64,000 nt of DNA from Pancytospora philotis (lineage: Eukaryota; Microsporidia), in NCBI GenBank assembly GCA_023647555.1, contig JALRLY010000272.1:57810-121809 (forward strand). Direction: 5' to 3'. This document shows positions 1 through 7,618 of the stretch, piece by piece. Made by a program: the position numbers and the translations under genes. Each line of letters starts with the position of its first letter. Position 1 is the first letter of the stretch. The notes under the pieces are model-generated. The model was not told where the DNA came from, did no database searches, and saw only the letters and a program-made list of their open reading frames with translations.

Positions 1-224
1 GCCGTGGAAGCCTCAAGCATTTGTTGTTGCTCAAAGCAGGTTTAGTATGTTCAGAAAAAGCGGCGATAATTCGTCAGAGAAATTTGTCGAGTGCAAAATA
101 CAAATATGATTTTATCCTCCAGTCAATTTATTACTATATGATCTGCTTCTATTAGGCCTATCCAGCAACCGGATACACAGATATATGTGTTATACTGCAT
201 GGCACAGCACCTAACAATGTATAT
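1..224. other. Intergenic: gene F upstream side / SBDS 3' side
   Basis: Together with 42030-42431, where the same bases are complete, this is the spacer between family gene F and SBDS. It holds AT-rich sequence and a short stop-to-stop stretch. I see no further gene or RNA. Confidence 0.6.
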
Positions 225-884
225 TCAACATATCTCCTCCTCTTCGACCTCTTCGTTCTTCATAATGACGTACTTGATGTCCCTCTCCTCGCAGAAGCTG
301 ATGAAGCTCGGGAGCACATCGCTCTTCACCTTGAAGCCGTCCTCCACCCTTGTGGCGCCGTCGAACCCCGCGGCCGCGGCATCGCAGCGCACCAGAAAAC
401 TTGTCCTCTCGAAGCCGACCTCCTCCAGCTTCCTGATAATCCCGCTCACCTGCTTCTTTACGTTGTCGTTCTTGATGTCCCACACGCTGCGGATGAAGCC
501 AAGCAGGATCTCGTCCGACACGTAGGTCCCGTTGTACGTCACCTTGCTCTGCACGAGGTCGAGAATCTGCTTCTCTGCCGCGTCCAGCTCGTGCTTGCTC
601 GTGGCCGCCGCCTTCTGCTCGTAGCCGTGGTCCAGAATGTGCCGCACGACCTCGCGCGGCGGCAGCCCGAACTCGGCGAGGTCCGACTCGGAGGCCATGT
701 CGCCGGTCGCCACGCTCCGGTATATCTTGAACGAGTGCAGAATGGACTCGAGCGGCACCGCAGGGTTGTGTCTGTACTCGTAGAGCTTGTTCGGGTACAC
801 CGCGACCTCGTACTTCTTGTTGAACTTCTTCAGTGTGACCACGCTTACGTTGGTCAGCTTCTTTGTCTTCGTCCGGATGAGCAT
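225..884 (-). CDS. SDO1: Ribosome maturation protein SBDS/Sdo1
   Basis: SBDS works with the EFL1 GTPase to release the anti-association factor eIF6/Tif6 from nascent 60S subunits in the cytoplasm. The 219-aa product opens with the family's N-terminal domain: residues 2-30 contain TKKLTNVSVVTLKKFNKKYE, followed by the VYPNKLYEYR strand. A helical middle region and a short third domain with an acidic tail (EEVEEEE) follow. It is about 30 residues shorter than human SBDS, the loss being in the third domain. I chose the ATG at 884 because it follows GCCCCC and starts exactly where homology starts; a longer frame to 983 adds 33 non-homologous residues. The divergent neighbour is ribulose-phosphate epimerase. 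Confidence 0.9.
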   Translation of the reverse strand: MLIRTKTKKLTNVSVVTLKKFNKKYEVAVYPNKLYEYRHNPAVPLESILHSFKIYRSVATGDMASESDLAEFGLPPREVVRHILDHGYEQKAAATSKHELDAAEKQILDLVQSKVTYNGTYVSDEILLGFIRSVWDIKNDNVKKQVSGIIRKLEEVGFERTSFLVRCDAAAAGFDGATRVEDGFKVKSDVLPSFISFCEERDIKYVIMKNEEVEEEEIC

Positions 885-1049
885 GGGGGCTGCGGGGCGC
901 CGCCGTTTCTTTATTTGGAGAACTGAGTACCGATTCCAACGGAGTGCTCCATCTGAAATAAACGCACTGGGCGCATAAGCCATTGCAGGCGCGGTCTACA
1001 TTCTAACTACCGCGCTGCCACTAATTATTTTGCACAGGCTGACCCCAGC

Positions 1050-1661
1050 ATGCCGCAGATCGCCGTCAGCATCCTCGACCTCGACTTTCTCAATCTGGAC
1101 CGCAATCTTAGAGAGCTCCGGGCGATCGGCGTGACACACATCCATCTGGACGTCATCGACACCTCCTTTGCTAATAACGTTAGCTTCGGGCCACGGATTC
1201 TGAACCAGGTGCTCGGCTATGACTTCGTGTTTGATCTGCACTTCATGGTTGCCAGCCCGTTGGAGCTTATCAAGCAGCTTGATCTGGCGCGCGTTGAGCG
1301 GATTGCGTTGCACAGCGGCCTCGCGGAGGTGGAGGCGTATCTGCGCGGCAAGGGACCCATCGTTGGCTGTGCGCTGCGCCCGAGCGAGGCGGTGGAGTCT
1401 GTTTCGACCGACTATGTCCTGGTCATGACAGTAGAGCCGGGGCGCGGCGGCCAGGACCTCCAGACGGAGTGCCTCGCAAAGATCAAAGCGCTGAAGCGCA
1501 TGGGGAAGTTCGTGGGTGTCGACGGCGGCGTCAAACTGGAGAACATTGCCGCCGCGGCGGATGCAGACCTGATCGTGGTCGGATCTGCCCTTACAAGGAG
1601 CGCAGACAAAAAGTCGTACTACGCGCAGCTGCAGCACCGCCTAGCTGATGCGCCAAATTAG
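1050..1661 (+). CDS. RPE1: Ribulose-phosphate 3-epimerase
   Basis: This enzyme interconverts ribulose 5-phosphate and xylulose 5-phosphate in the non-oxidative pentose phosphate pathway, in the cytosol. The 203-aa protein is a small TIM barrel with the family signatures in order: an HLDVIDTSFANN metal-site strand near residue 31, DLHFMV near 61, MTVEPGRGGQ near 127 and VDGGV near 156, the last being the phosphate-binding loop. The usual length is about 220-230 aa, so the barrel is trimmed but its active-site segments are present. CCCC lies a few bases before the ATG. It is transcribed divergently from SBDS with 165 bp between the starts. Confidence 0.92.
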   Translation: MPQIAVSILDLDFLNLDRNLRELRAIGVTHIHLDVIDTSFANNVSFGPRILNQVLGYDFVFDLHFMVASPLELIKQLDLARVERIALHSGLAEVEAYLRGKGPIVGCALRPSEAVESVSTDYVLVMTVEPGRGGQDLQTECLAKIKALKRMGKFVGVDGGVKLENIAAAADADLIVVGSALTRSADKKSYYAQLQHRLADAPN

Positions 1662-1916
1662 ACAAAAAGCCCGATGCGCAGCGCGCTTACAAATAAAACT
1701 GCGCTATTTACACTGTAATATCGATTGGACGTACAGCTAGAGGTGTGGGACTGTATACAACATTTTTACGAGCTTTACGTATCGCGCCACATCTGTAGCT
1801 GGTGTGCATGGCTTTACACAGCAAATCATGTCGACAAAGTCCCCTTACATCGTATTCATGAATCCCGCGCGAATGCCGCGGTTTGTTGGCAAATTTTTGA
1901 TCGCCCGCGTGCCCAT

Positions 1917-2885
1917 ATGAAATCGCTCTACCAGGAGCTCGAAGTCCCGACCAACGCGTCGGACGCGCTCCTCCACAAGCAGTTCAGAGTGCTGGCATAC
2001 AAACACACGAGGGCGCACAGAGACGAGGACTTCGGAAGGCTGAATCTCGCTTACAAGATTCTGTCTGATCCGTACCAGCGCTCGTTCTACGACAAGTTCG
2101 GGGACGAGTATCTCTCGGCCCTCTCCAACTCCCACGACAGCTTCATATACCCGCGGCTGTTCACCAGCGCCAATATCGCAGCGCTGTGGCTGTACTGCTT
2201 CAGCATCCTCCTCAACACCGCGGGCTGGTTCTACATGTCCTTGCTGTTCAGCCACTACACGGCCAGGAATATCCTGTACATCGTGAGCCCGCTCTTCCTC
2301 GCGTTCTTCCTGTGCAACATCAGCCGCACGTGCAGATCGTGCTTCAAACACATATCGTTCATCTACTACTGGGCCGCGCAGCTCATCGTCGCCTCGTGCC
2401 AGATAGGCTTCCTCTCGCTGGCGGTGGACGGGCTCGTGCCGTACCAGCATGCCCTCGTCCCAGCTGCTGCGCTTGAGGTGTTCATCTTTGCCTACTACTA
2501 TTGGCGCAAGGACGCGGCCCAGGACATCCCCTATGAACTCTACTTCCGGTACATCAAGGGGCTGGCCGTCGTGCTGTTCTTCCTGCCGGTCATGTCTGTC
2601 CGCTTCTACATCCCAGTTGTGCTTTCGCTGCTGTTCAGCGCTTTCATATACTTCACCTGGCTCATTCCTGACTGTCTTATCTTCGTTTACTGCTTCTCGC
2701 TGGACTACTTCACCAGGGGCGGCTGGCTGTTCGCGCCCGCTTTGCTCTTCCTTCCAGGGCTCCTGCTTGTAATCGCTGGCAGCATATTCTCGCTGTACAC
2801 CTTCAAGAAGATCAGCAAGCCCAAGTCTTTCATCCACGTGGGCTGCTCCCATCTGATGTTAGAGGCGCCCGAGTACGAGGTATAG
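1917..2885 (+). CDS. J-domain protein with several membrane segments
   Basis: The product (322 aa) begins with a J-domain-like segment (residues 1-60: SLYQELEVP, then LNLAYKILSDPYQRSFYDKFGD), normally a partner of Hsp70. The rest is strongly hydrophobic, with about six to eight likely membrane helices between residues 90 and 310. The invariant HPD tripeptide is not intact: the corresponding stretch reads HTRAHRDED. Hsp70 stimulation may therefore be weak or absent. An ER location is plausible but inferred. I prefer the ATG at 1917, which follows AAATTTTT and GCCC; an in-frame TTG at 1725 would add 64 unrelated residues. The exact orthologue is not clear. Confidence 0.75.
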   Translation: MKSLYQELEVPTNASDALLHKQFRVLAYKHTRAHRDEDFGRLNLAYKILSDPYQRSFYDKFGDEYLSALSNSHDSFIYPRLFTSANIAALWLYCFSILLNTAGWFYMSLLFSHYTARNILYIVSPLFLAFFLCNISRTCRSCFKHISFIYYWAAQLIVASCQIGFLSLAVDGLVPYQHALVPAAALEVFIFAYYYWRKDAAQDIPYELYFRYIKGLAVVLFFLPVMSVRFYIPVVLSLLFSAFIYFTWLIPDCLIFVYCFSLDYFTRGGWLFAPALLFLPGLLLVIAGSIFSLYTFKKISKPKSFIHVGCSHLMLEAPEYEV

Positions 2886-3486
2886 CTGGGCAACAGTGGA
2901 ACAAATTAAATCTGTTATATTAATGCTTTGGTCGCGTTTGCTTTGGTCTGTGCGCCTATTTGCGCCTTTGCTTGATACTCCCTTGCAGCACTGCGGGCCA
3001 TTGCTTTGTCATCTTGATTCGCTTTTAACGTATCCAAATTCTTTCGCTTAGATGAAAATCTGAGTAAATCTCCCGCAAGGCTGCTTTACCGCCACGAGTA
3101 TGCCCAGAGCAATTATAACGCAAAGCGATTTATTACTGTTTGACTGCAGGGTATCGCTGTTCAAAAGGCTCATCTATCCTGATGTTATTTCCGCGACCAA
3201 AGCAAGCCATTGAAACCCATGTAAGCGCTGCTGGATAACGAGTGGGCATCTCTTACAGATTTAGTCTGTCCGGTGTGTGTTGCAAGCGTATCTTGGGGCG
3301 CTAAATCTCTGCAGACAAAACGAGATTCACGTAGATGGGCATAGCTTGTCAATGCACTACACATTCTACAATAAAGGCACAGATAAGTAGCACAAAAGTT
3401 ATGCCTCAGTGCCCTTTCATAAGGTGTCAAAACGAGCGTTTTTAAACTGTACAGCCGTATAGAACTATCTGTACAGCTACATAGAA
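2886..3486. other. Intergenic, about 600 bp, no clear gene
   Basis: This lies between the convergent J-protein and DCP2 genes. A 104-codon minus-strand frame (3185-3499) overlaps the DCP2 end and has no start context or recognisable protein. I see no tRNA, repeat or conserved RNA. The same stretch is at 45093-45693. Confidence 0.5.
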
Positions 3487-4230
3487 TTATCCGCGGCATA
3501 CTACAGAGCTATCCTCGGTGTGCAACGCACCGGCGATTGCGCCGTTGATCCGGCCCATGTCAAACTTGAAGGCATTCTTTCTGTAGTTCTCGACCACCCT
3601 GCAGGCCTGCGCGTAGGCCACCAGGAAGAGCTTGTAGTTCTTCTTGTTCTTCACGTCAGCCAGCCGCCTGAGATCGAACCAGAATATCTTGGATATCTCG
3701 TTGCGCGTGTGCGTCTTAAAGACCGTGTTTATATCCATGTTGAACACGAAGTAGAGCGTGATCTTGTCGAACACGGTCACAGACATGTCGACGATCTTGC
3801 CGGACACGTCGACGCCCACCTCCTCCCAGGTCTCGCGCACCGCGCACTCGATCCCGGTCTCGTCCTTGGACTTCTTGCCCTTTGGAAAGGTGATGGCGGT
3901 GGAGCTGCCCTGCTGCTGCACGAGCAGGCAGTGCGTGAGCTCGCGGTTGAACATCATGGTCCCGTACACCTTGATGCTCTGCTTGTAGCTCTTGAAGAGC
4001 GCGTAGTCGTGCTCCACGTCGACGCAGATCCCGCTGTGCTCGAGCAGCTGCTCGGCAAAGTGCTGGAGCGACGCGCCCTTGTACTTGTAGAAGTCGATGG
4101 CGAACCAGTGCGCCTCCTCGACGATGAAGAAGTACTCCTCGGGGTTCATCGATATGAACTCCCCGACGCCCGCGACGAAGCGCATCGTCAGATCGTCGAG
4201 AATTTCGCGGTCAATGCTGGTCCTGGGCAT
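3487..4230 (-). CDS. DCP2: mRNA-decapping enzyme subunit Dcp2 (Nudix hydrolase)
   Basis: Dcp2 removes the m7G cap from mRNA ahead of 5'-3' decay. The 247-aa protein has the N-terminal regulatory domain (residues 5-60: ILDDLTMRF, then IVEEAHWFAIDFY) and then a complete Nudix box at about residues 118-140. In that box G, E, RE, EE and G follow the GX5EX7REUXEEXGU spacing, including the metal-binding glutamates. A Box-B-like helix (LFLVAYAQACRVVENYRKNAF) follows. The long disordered C-terminal tail of yeast Dcp2 is missing. The ATG at 4230 starts the homologous region; a TTG at 4245 would add five residues. CCC lies just upstream. Confidence 0.92.
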   Translation of the reverse strand: MPRTSIDREILDDLTMRFVAGVGEFISMNPEEYFFIVEEAHWFAIDFYKYKGASLQHFAEQLLEHSGICVDVEHDYALFKSYKQSIKVYGTMMFNRELTHCLLVQQQGSSTAITFPKGKKSKDETGIECAVRETWEEVGVDVSGKIVDMSVTVFDKITLYFVFNMDINTVFKTHTRNEISKIFWFDLRRLADVKNKKNYKLFLVAYAQACRVVENYRKNAFKFDMGRINGAIAGALHTEDSSVVCRG

Positions 4231-4805
4231 TTTGGATGGGCACAATAATTTCGGAGGAAAAGTAGGAGTGCGGGAGAAAGGCAGGAATTGTTAGGGTACT
4301 GGAGACATAAACAATTGCTTTAGGCCTGTAAGGGGCCAATAAAGCGCCTCTCTGACAAGCCTGGGCATCTACGCTTGATCATTTGACAGAATCAGGGACA
4401 TTGACAGTAAAAAGCGCAGACGGCGTGTAGAGAGCAGATTTAGCAGCGCGGGCTAAGACTGCTTCGATAGTATCCTGAAGCAGCTTGCATCTGAGTATAG
4501 AGGATGCATAAAGTTGCATCAACGACTATATACAAAATGACTGTGCCGATGCACAACCAATTGAAGATTATTGACAAAAAGCTATCATTTAGCATATGAA
4601 AGGCTTTCCCCCAGAGGAGCAAATGATAACCACCATCATGCAAAAAGGCCATACAGTATAGTATGCAACGCATAAATAATTAACACGCAAAAATTTTCAA
4701 GCCAAATCAGCCCAGAAAACGCGCCAAACAATCCGAAAGCGATATTCTAGTGTACCAGAGGCGCCCCGCAGGGCTCGAACACATGCATATCCAATAATAG
4801 CCTAT
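4231..4805. other. Intergenic, about 575 bp, one doubtful small ORF
   Basis: Between DCP2 and the acidic mini-gene. The only candidate gene is the 77-aa frame at 4440-4673. A stretch at 4763-4783 resembles a tRNA 3' end but lacks a paired T-stem and the rest of a tRNA. The same stretch is at 46438-47012. Confidence 0.5.
4440..4673 (-). CDS. Possible 77-aa membrane protein (doubtful)
   Basis: This small frame has one convincing hydrophobic segment near residues 33-58 (FLSIIFNWLCIGTVILYIVV). An AAAATTTTTG element lies about 20 nt upstream of the ATG, similar to the housekeeping promoters here, but no CCC sits at the start. I recognise no family. It could be a small secretory-pathway or respiratory membrane protein, or chance. 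A copy is at 46647-46880. Confidence 0.25.
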   Translation of the reverse strand: MRCILYCMAFLHDGGYHLLLWGKAFHMLNDSFLSIIFNWLCIGTVILYIVVDATLCILYTQMQAASGYYRSSLSPRC

Positions 4806-5006
4806 TTATTCAGAGTCAGAGCCGGTGGTGTCCTCGCTGTCATCAGAGTAGGAGCTGCACTCGCTGTCAGTGGTGGATTCTGAGTCGTAAGAGCTATCGT
4901 CTATCACGCTCCCGGAGCTTGTGGTTGCGGAGCTGTCGCTGTCGTAGCTTTCCTCAGCGCTGGAGCTCTCGGATCTGAGCTTCTTATCGTCTTTCAAGGA
5001 AGGCAT
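4806..5006 (-). CDS. Acidic Ser-rich 66-aa protein
   Basis: The predicted product starts MPSLKDDKKLRS and then consists almost only of Ser, Asp, Glu, Thr and Tyr in repeated SxDS/YDSES-like units. Such tracts are typical substrates of casein kinase 2 and are intrinsically disordered. I do not recognise the protein. The start at 5006 is supported by AAAAATTTTTACG plus CACCCACC directly upstream, the same arrangement as at verified housekeeping genes. A longer frame to 5132 crosses that promoter and is unlikely. The stop lies next to an AATAAA. It could be a chaperone-like acidic factor or an exposed nuclear tail; neither is shown. Confidence 0.6.
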   Translation of the reverse strand: MPSLKDDKKLRSESSSAEESYDSDSSATTSSGSVIDDSSYDSESTTDSECSSYSDDSEDTTGSDSE

Positions 5007-5382
5007 GGTGGGTGCAGCGTAAAAATTTTTATCTCCGCAAATTTTTCTAGAAAAAATGCGCTGTGTGCCAATCTGCGCATTTTCTGCCGGCAAGGCGGGC
5101 TGTTGCCAGCGCGGTACCTGTGTGTTGCACATTTGTGTACCATAATACCTAACATAGAACCCGACCCCGCCGTCTTTTCAAGTTTTATACGCTGTGCTCA
5201 ATATCTATAGCCTTTCTTAGCCTAAGACGCCCACGCTGGCGTAAATTCTGGCAACTTCCAGCCTTCACGCTTATTACGAGCTGCCGTGCTGCTGTTGCTC
5301 TTGCGGTCGCCAGCGCCGCTGGTGGCTTTAGCCGCTCAGCAGAACACGGCACAGTGAAGAAGTAATAAATACTCTCTAACAA
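5007..5382. other. Intergenic with a symmetrical AAATTTTT promoter region
   Basis: Two AAATTTTT elements at about 5031-5047 serve the acidic gene on the minus strand. The element is palindromic, and on the plus strand it leads into a Cys-rich 29-codon frame (5056-5145). A 65-codon minus frame (5185-5382) has no support. The same stretch is at 47214-47589. Confidence 0.5.
5056..5145 (+). CDS. Possible Cys-rich 29-aa micro-ORF (speculative)
   Basis: ATG to TAA gives 29 residues of which seven are Cys, in the pattern C-x3-C, then CC-x4-C, then C-x3-C near the end. It starts directly after AAATTTTTCTAGAAAAA. The density of Cys resembles small metal-binding or secreted peptides, but the length is close to what chance allows and CCC is absent at the start. 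A copy is at 47263-47352. Confidence 0.15.
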   Translation: MRCVPICAFSAGKAGCCQRGTCVLHICVP

Positions 5383-6216
5383 CTATTTATTACTCTTCAG
5401 CCGTTTCCTGGCCTCCTCCATCTCGTTCCGCTCGGCCTCTTTCTTCCGCGCCTTCTCCTCGTCCTCCAGCTTCTCGAGCTCCTGCTGGTAGAAGAAGGCC
5501 TTTGTCTTGTCCTTCGCCGCGAGCGCCGCGTCGCGCTTCAGGATCAGGTCGATCTTGAGCTCGGAGCGCTTCTTCTTCCGCGGGTTCGCCTTCGCGCGGT
5601 TCTCGACCATCCTGGCCACCTCCTCGTCCGTCATGCTGCCGCGCATCTGCTCCTTGACGCGGCGGCACTTGTCGTTCAGGAGGCCGACGTTCTCTATGGC
5701 AAACGCATCGAGGAAGTGCCGCAGCTCGTCCGCCTCCATGGGGTTCCCGCTTATGTTCGTGAGCTCGAAGTTCTTGATGATCTTCGCGCCCGTGTCGAGG
5801 TTGAGCGCAACCGTCGTCTGCGCGCCCGGGCCGTCGCCCTTCGTCTGCGGCAGCCTGTACGGCGGCACCTCGACGACCCCGACGATCTTGCAGATGCGGT
5901 AGTCGCTGTTCAGCTTCACGCGCACGAAGCAGCCCCGGAAGCTGCTGAAGGCGGGCTTGAAGACGTTCTCCACCAGCAGGCGGCGCGGGCACACGAACTC
6001 GCACGACTCCAGGGTGATGGCAGGCTCTGAGACCGCGGGCGCGGGCGCCTCCTCCAGCGCCATGAGCTGCCGCTTCTCCTCGATCTCGGCTATCTTCAGA
6101 TAGCGCTTGTAGAGGATCTCCTCGCGCTGCTTCTCGCTCATGCTCTCGAGCTTCTCGCGGTCCGCCTCGTCGCAGTAGAGGTCGTTCTGGCGCAGATGGT
6201 CCTCAAATCTTGCCAT
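5383..6216 (-). CDS. RTF1: RNA polymerase II-associated factor Rtf1 (Paf1 complex, Plus3 domain)
   Basis: Rtf1 links the elongating polymerase to histone H2B ubiquitination and binds phosphorylated Spt5 through its Plus3 domain. The 277-aa protein has the upstream family helix (SEKQREEILYKRYLKIAEI, residues 27-45). A Plus3 domain follows from about residue 75 to 205 (CPRRLLVENVFKPAF, GCFVRVKL, YRICKIVGV, TGAKIIKNFELTNISGNP). The C-terminus is a charged coiled coil. It is about half the length of yeast Rtf1, lacking the long N-terminal region. The start at 6216 gives a homologous N-terminus. Confidence 0.88.
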   Translation of the reverse strand: MARFEDHLRQNDLYCDEADREKLESMSEKQREEILYKRYLKIAEIEEKRQLMALEEAPAPAVSEPAITLESCEFVCPRRLLVENVFKPAFSSFRGCFVRVKLNSDYRICKIVGVVEVPPYRLPQTKGDGPGAQTTVALNLDTGAKIIKNFELTNISGNPMEADELRHFLDAFAIENVGLLNDKCRRVKEQMRGSMTDEEVARMVENRAKANPRKKKRSELKIDLILKRDAALAAKDKTKAFFYQQELEKLEDEEKARKKEAERNEMEEARKRLKSNK

Positions 6217-6586
6217 GGTCTAGAAAATAAAAGATTTGATATTGCAAGCGGTTTGTTGTGGGCGTAGCAGGATTGGGGGCGCGGCGCGGGGGAAGCGGCG
6301 GAGTGATTCAGACGCATTGCAACCGGCATAGAACACCCATGGACGTGCTTACAGTGGGTGCCCTCGCAGCGTGCGCAATCAGAATATATCAAATTTTTAT
6401 TGCGGCGCCCGGCAGATTCCTCTGCTGATAGGCAAAGAGCAGCCGCCCGCCGCTTGCTCCGACCTATTTAAATGCGGTCTGATTATCGTTGCATAGTCAC
6501 CGCATTTTTCTGGCTCTTTTACTATCAATAAAGTGAACCGCGCCCTGTAAATCGCGGAAATTTTAGCAGTCAGCTGCCCTGCACCC
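6217..6586. other. Divergent intergenic between RTF1 and TAP42
   Basis: Holds the two promoters. An AAATTTTT at 6398 is not followed by a usable ATG; an AAATTTTA and a CCC precede the TAP42 start. No additional gene is seen. The same stretch is at 48424-48793. Confidence 0.5.
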
Positions 6587-7444
6587 ATGGATCCGTCCTA
6601 CGTGCAGTCGGGCTCCGAAGACCGCATCACCCAGCTGAGGCTGGAGATCCTGGCCTTCTGCGCCAGCAGACGCGTCGAGGTCTGCGACTTCCCGCCGCTG
6701 GTGTACTCCATGTACGAGCGGATTTTCGACCATCCGATCGAGGACTGGATACGCGTGGCCGTGCCGCTGCTGCAGGCCTACTGCCTCGAGCGCAGCGACC
6801 CCGCCGCCGCGCTGGATAGCCTGAAGCAGTTCATGACCGACGCGATCGAGCTGCGGGCGATCGAGAAGGAGCTGTTCCAGATATACAGGCGGCTCAAGTT
6901 CGACAAGCACGACCGCGCCGACACCCGGATAATCAACCGGTACATCAAGGGCTTCCGCTGCGAGTACACCGACTGGGAGAACCAGTTCTGGCTGCTGGAG
7001 CTGATTTCGTACCTGTTCTGCCGCGCGATGCAGATGTACACGCACCTGTCGCGCGAGGAGGCCGTGCAGTGGCTGCACCGGACAGCCCCGGATGCGCCCA
7101 CGCCCGATGCCAGGCCCACGGAGTACTTCAAGATCGAGCCGTGCCTGCACAAGAGGCCCTTCAGCCTGAAGTACGGCGGGGTGCTGGGGCTGGCGCCGAC
7201 CGAGCTCATCGAGCGGCCCGAGCTGCTCAAGCGCACCGGCGGCCCGACGATGAGCCTGGATGAGTACGCGGACAAGGTCGTCGATCAGATGCGCAAGCTG
7301 GAGAACGAGCGGGCCGCGCAAACAGAGCTGTCGGACGTGGAGTCCGCCGAAACAGACTCTGCGGAGCGCGCGGCGCTGATCGCGCAGGACGAGGTCAACG
7401 ATCAGAAGCGCTGCAACTTGGGAAATACCTACAAGCAGGGCTAA
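6587..7444 (+). CDS. TAP42: Tap42/alpha4-like regulator of PP2A-type phosphatases
   Basis: Tap42 binds PP2A, PP4 and PP6 catalytic subunits downstream of TOR. The 285-aa product is helical in its N-terminal two thirds and has the family's C-terminal signatures: KRPFSLKYGG near residue 188, then PTMSLDEYADKVV near 220, and the final DEVNDQKRCNLGNTYKQG. The last matches the Tap42 ending, in which D-x3-D and GN precede the C-terminus. Homology outside these motifs is weak, which is normal for the family. CACCC directly precedes the ATG. An AATAAA follows about 120 bp downstream. Confidence 0.8.
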   Translation: MDPSYVQSGSEDRITQLRLEILAFCASRRVEVCDFPPLVYSMYERIFDHPIEDWIRVAVPLLQAYCLERSDPAAALDSLKQFMTDAIELRAIEKELFQIYRRLKFDKHDRADTRIINRYIKGFRCEYTDWENQFWLLELISYLFCRAMQMYTHLSREEAVQWLHRTAPDAPTPDARPTEYFKIEPCLHKRPFSLKYGGVLGLAPTELIERPELLKRTGGPTMSLDEYADKVVDQMRKLENERAAQTELSDVESAETDSAERAALIAQDEVNDQKRCNLGNTYKQG

Positions 7445-7618
7445 TTCATTCCCATGTAGCGGATCTGTGAGCGTGCCTATCCATAGGTTTCCGCGTTGCA
7501 ACTGAAGAGCAATGGCAAGATTCACAGATCTGCTACTGCACAGCCAACGCGAGCGGCTGCAAACACAAATAAACACCCTTTACACAACGATCTGTAAGCC
7601 GGCTGAAAATATGTGTAT

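Noticed and set aside
211..939. Long overlapping frames opposite or inside GC-rich genes, such as those across SBDS, Mkt1, Spf1, Rpn2 and Tap42
   Set aside because: Arg/Ala/His-rich low-complexity translations of GC-rich codons in the wrong frame, with no start context.
3185..3499. 104-codon minus-strand frame
   Set aside because: Overlaps the DCP2 3' end, no start element, no recognisable protein.
4763..4790. tRNA-like 3' end on the minus strand (TTCGAGCCCTGCGGGGCGCC)
   Set aside because: The T-stem does not pair (ATGTG against CCTGC) and no anticodon or D-arm lies upstream.
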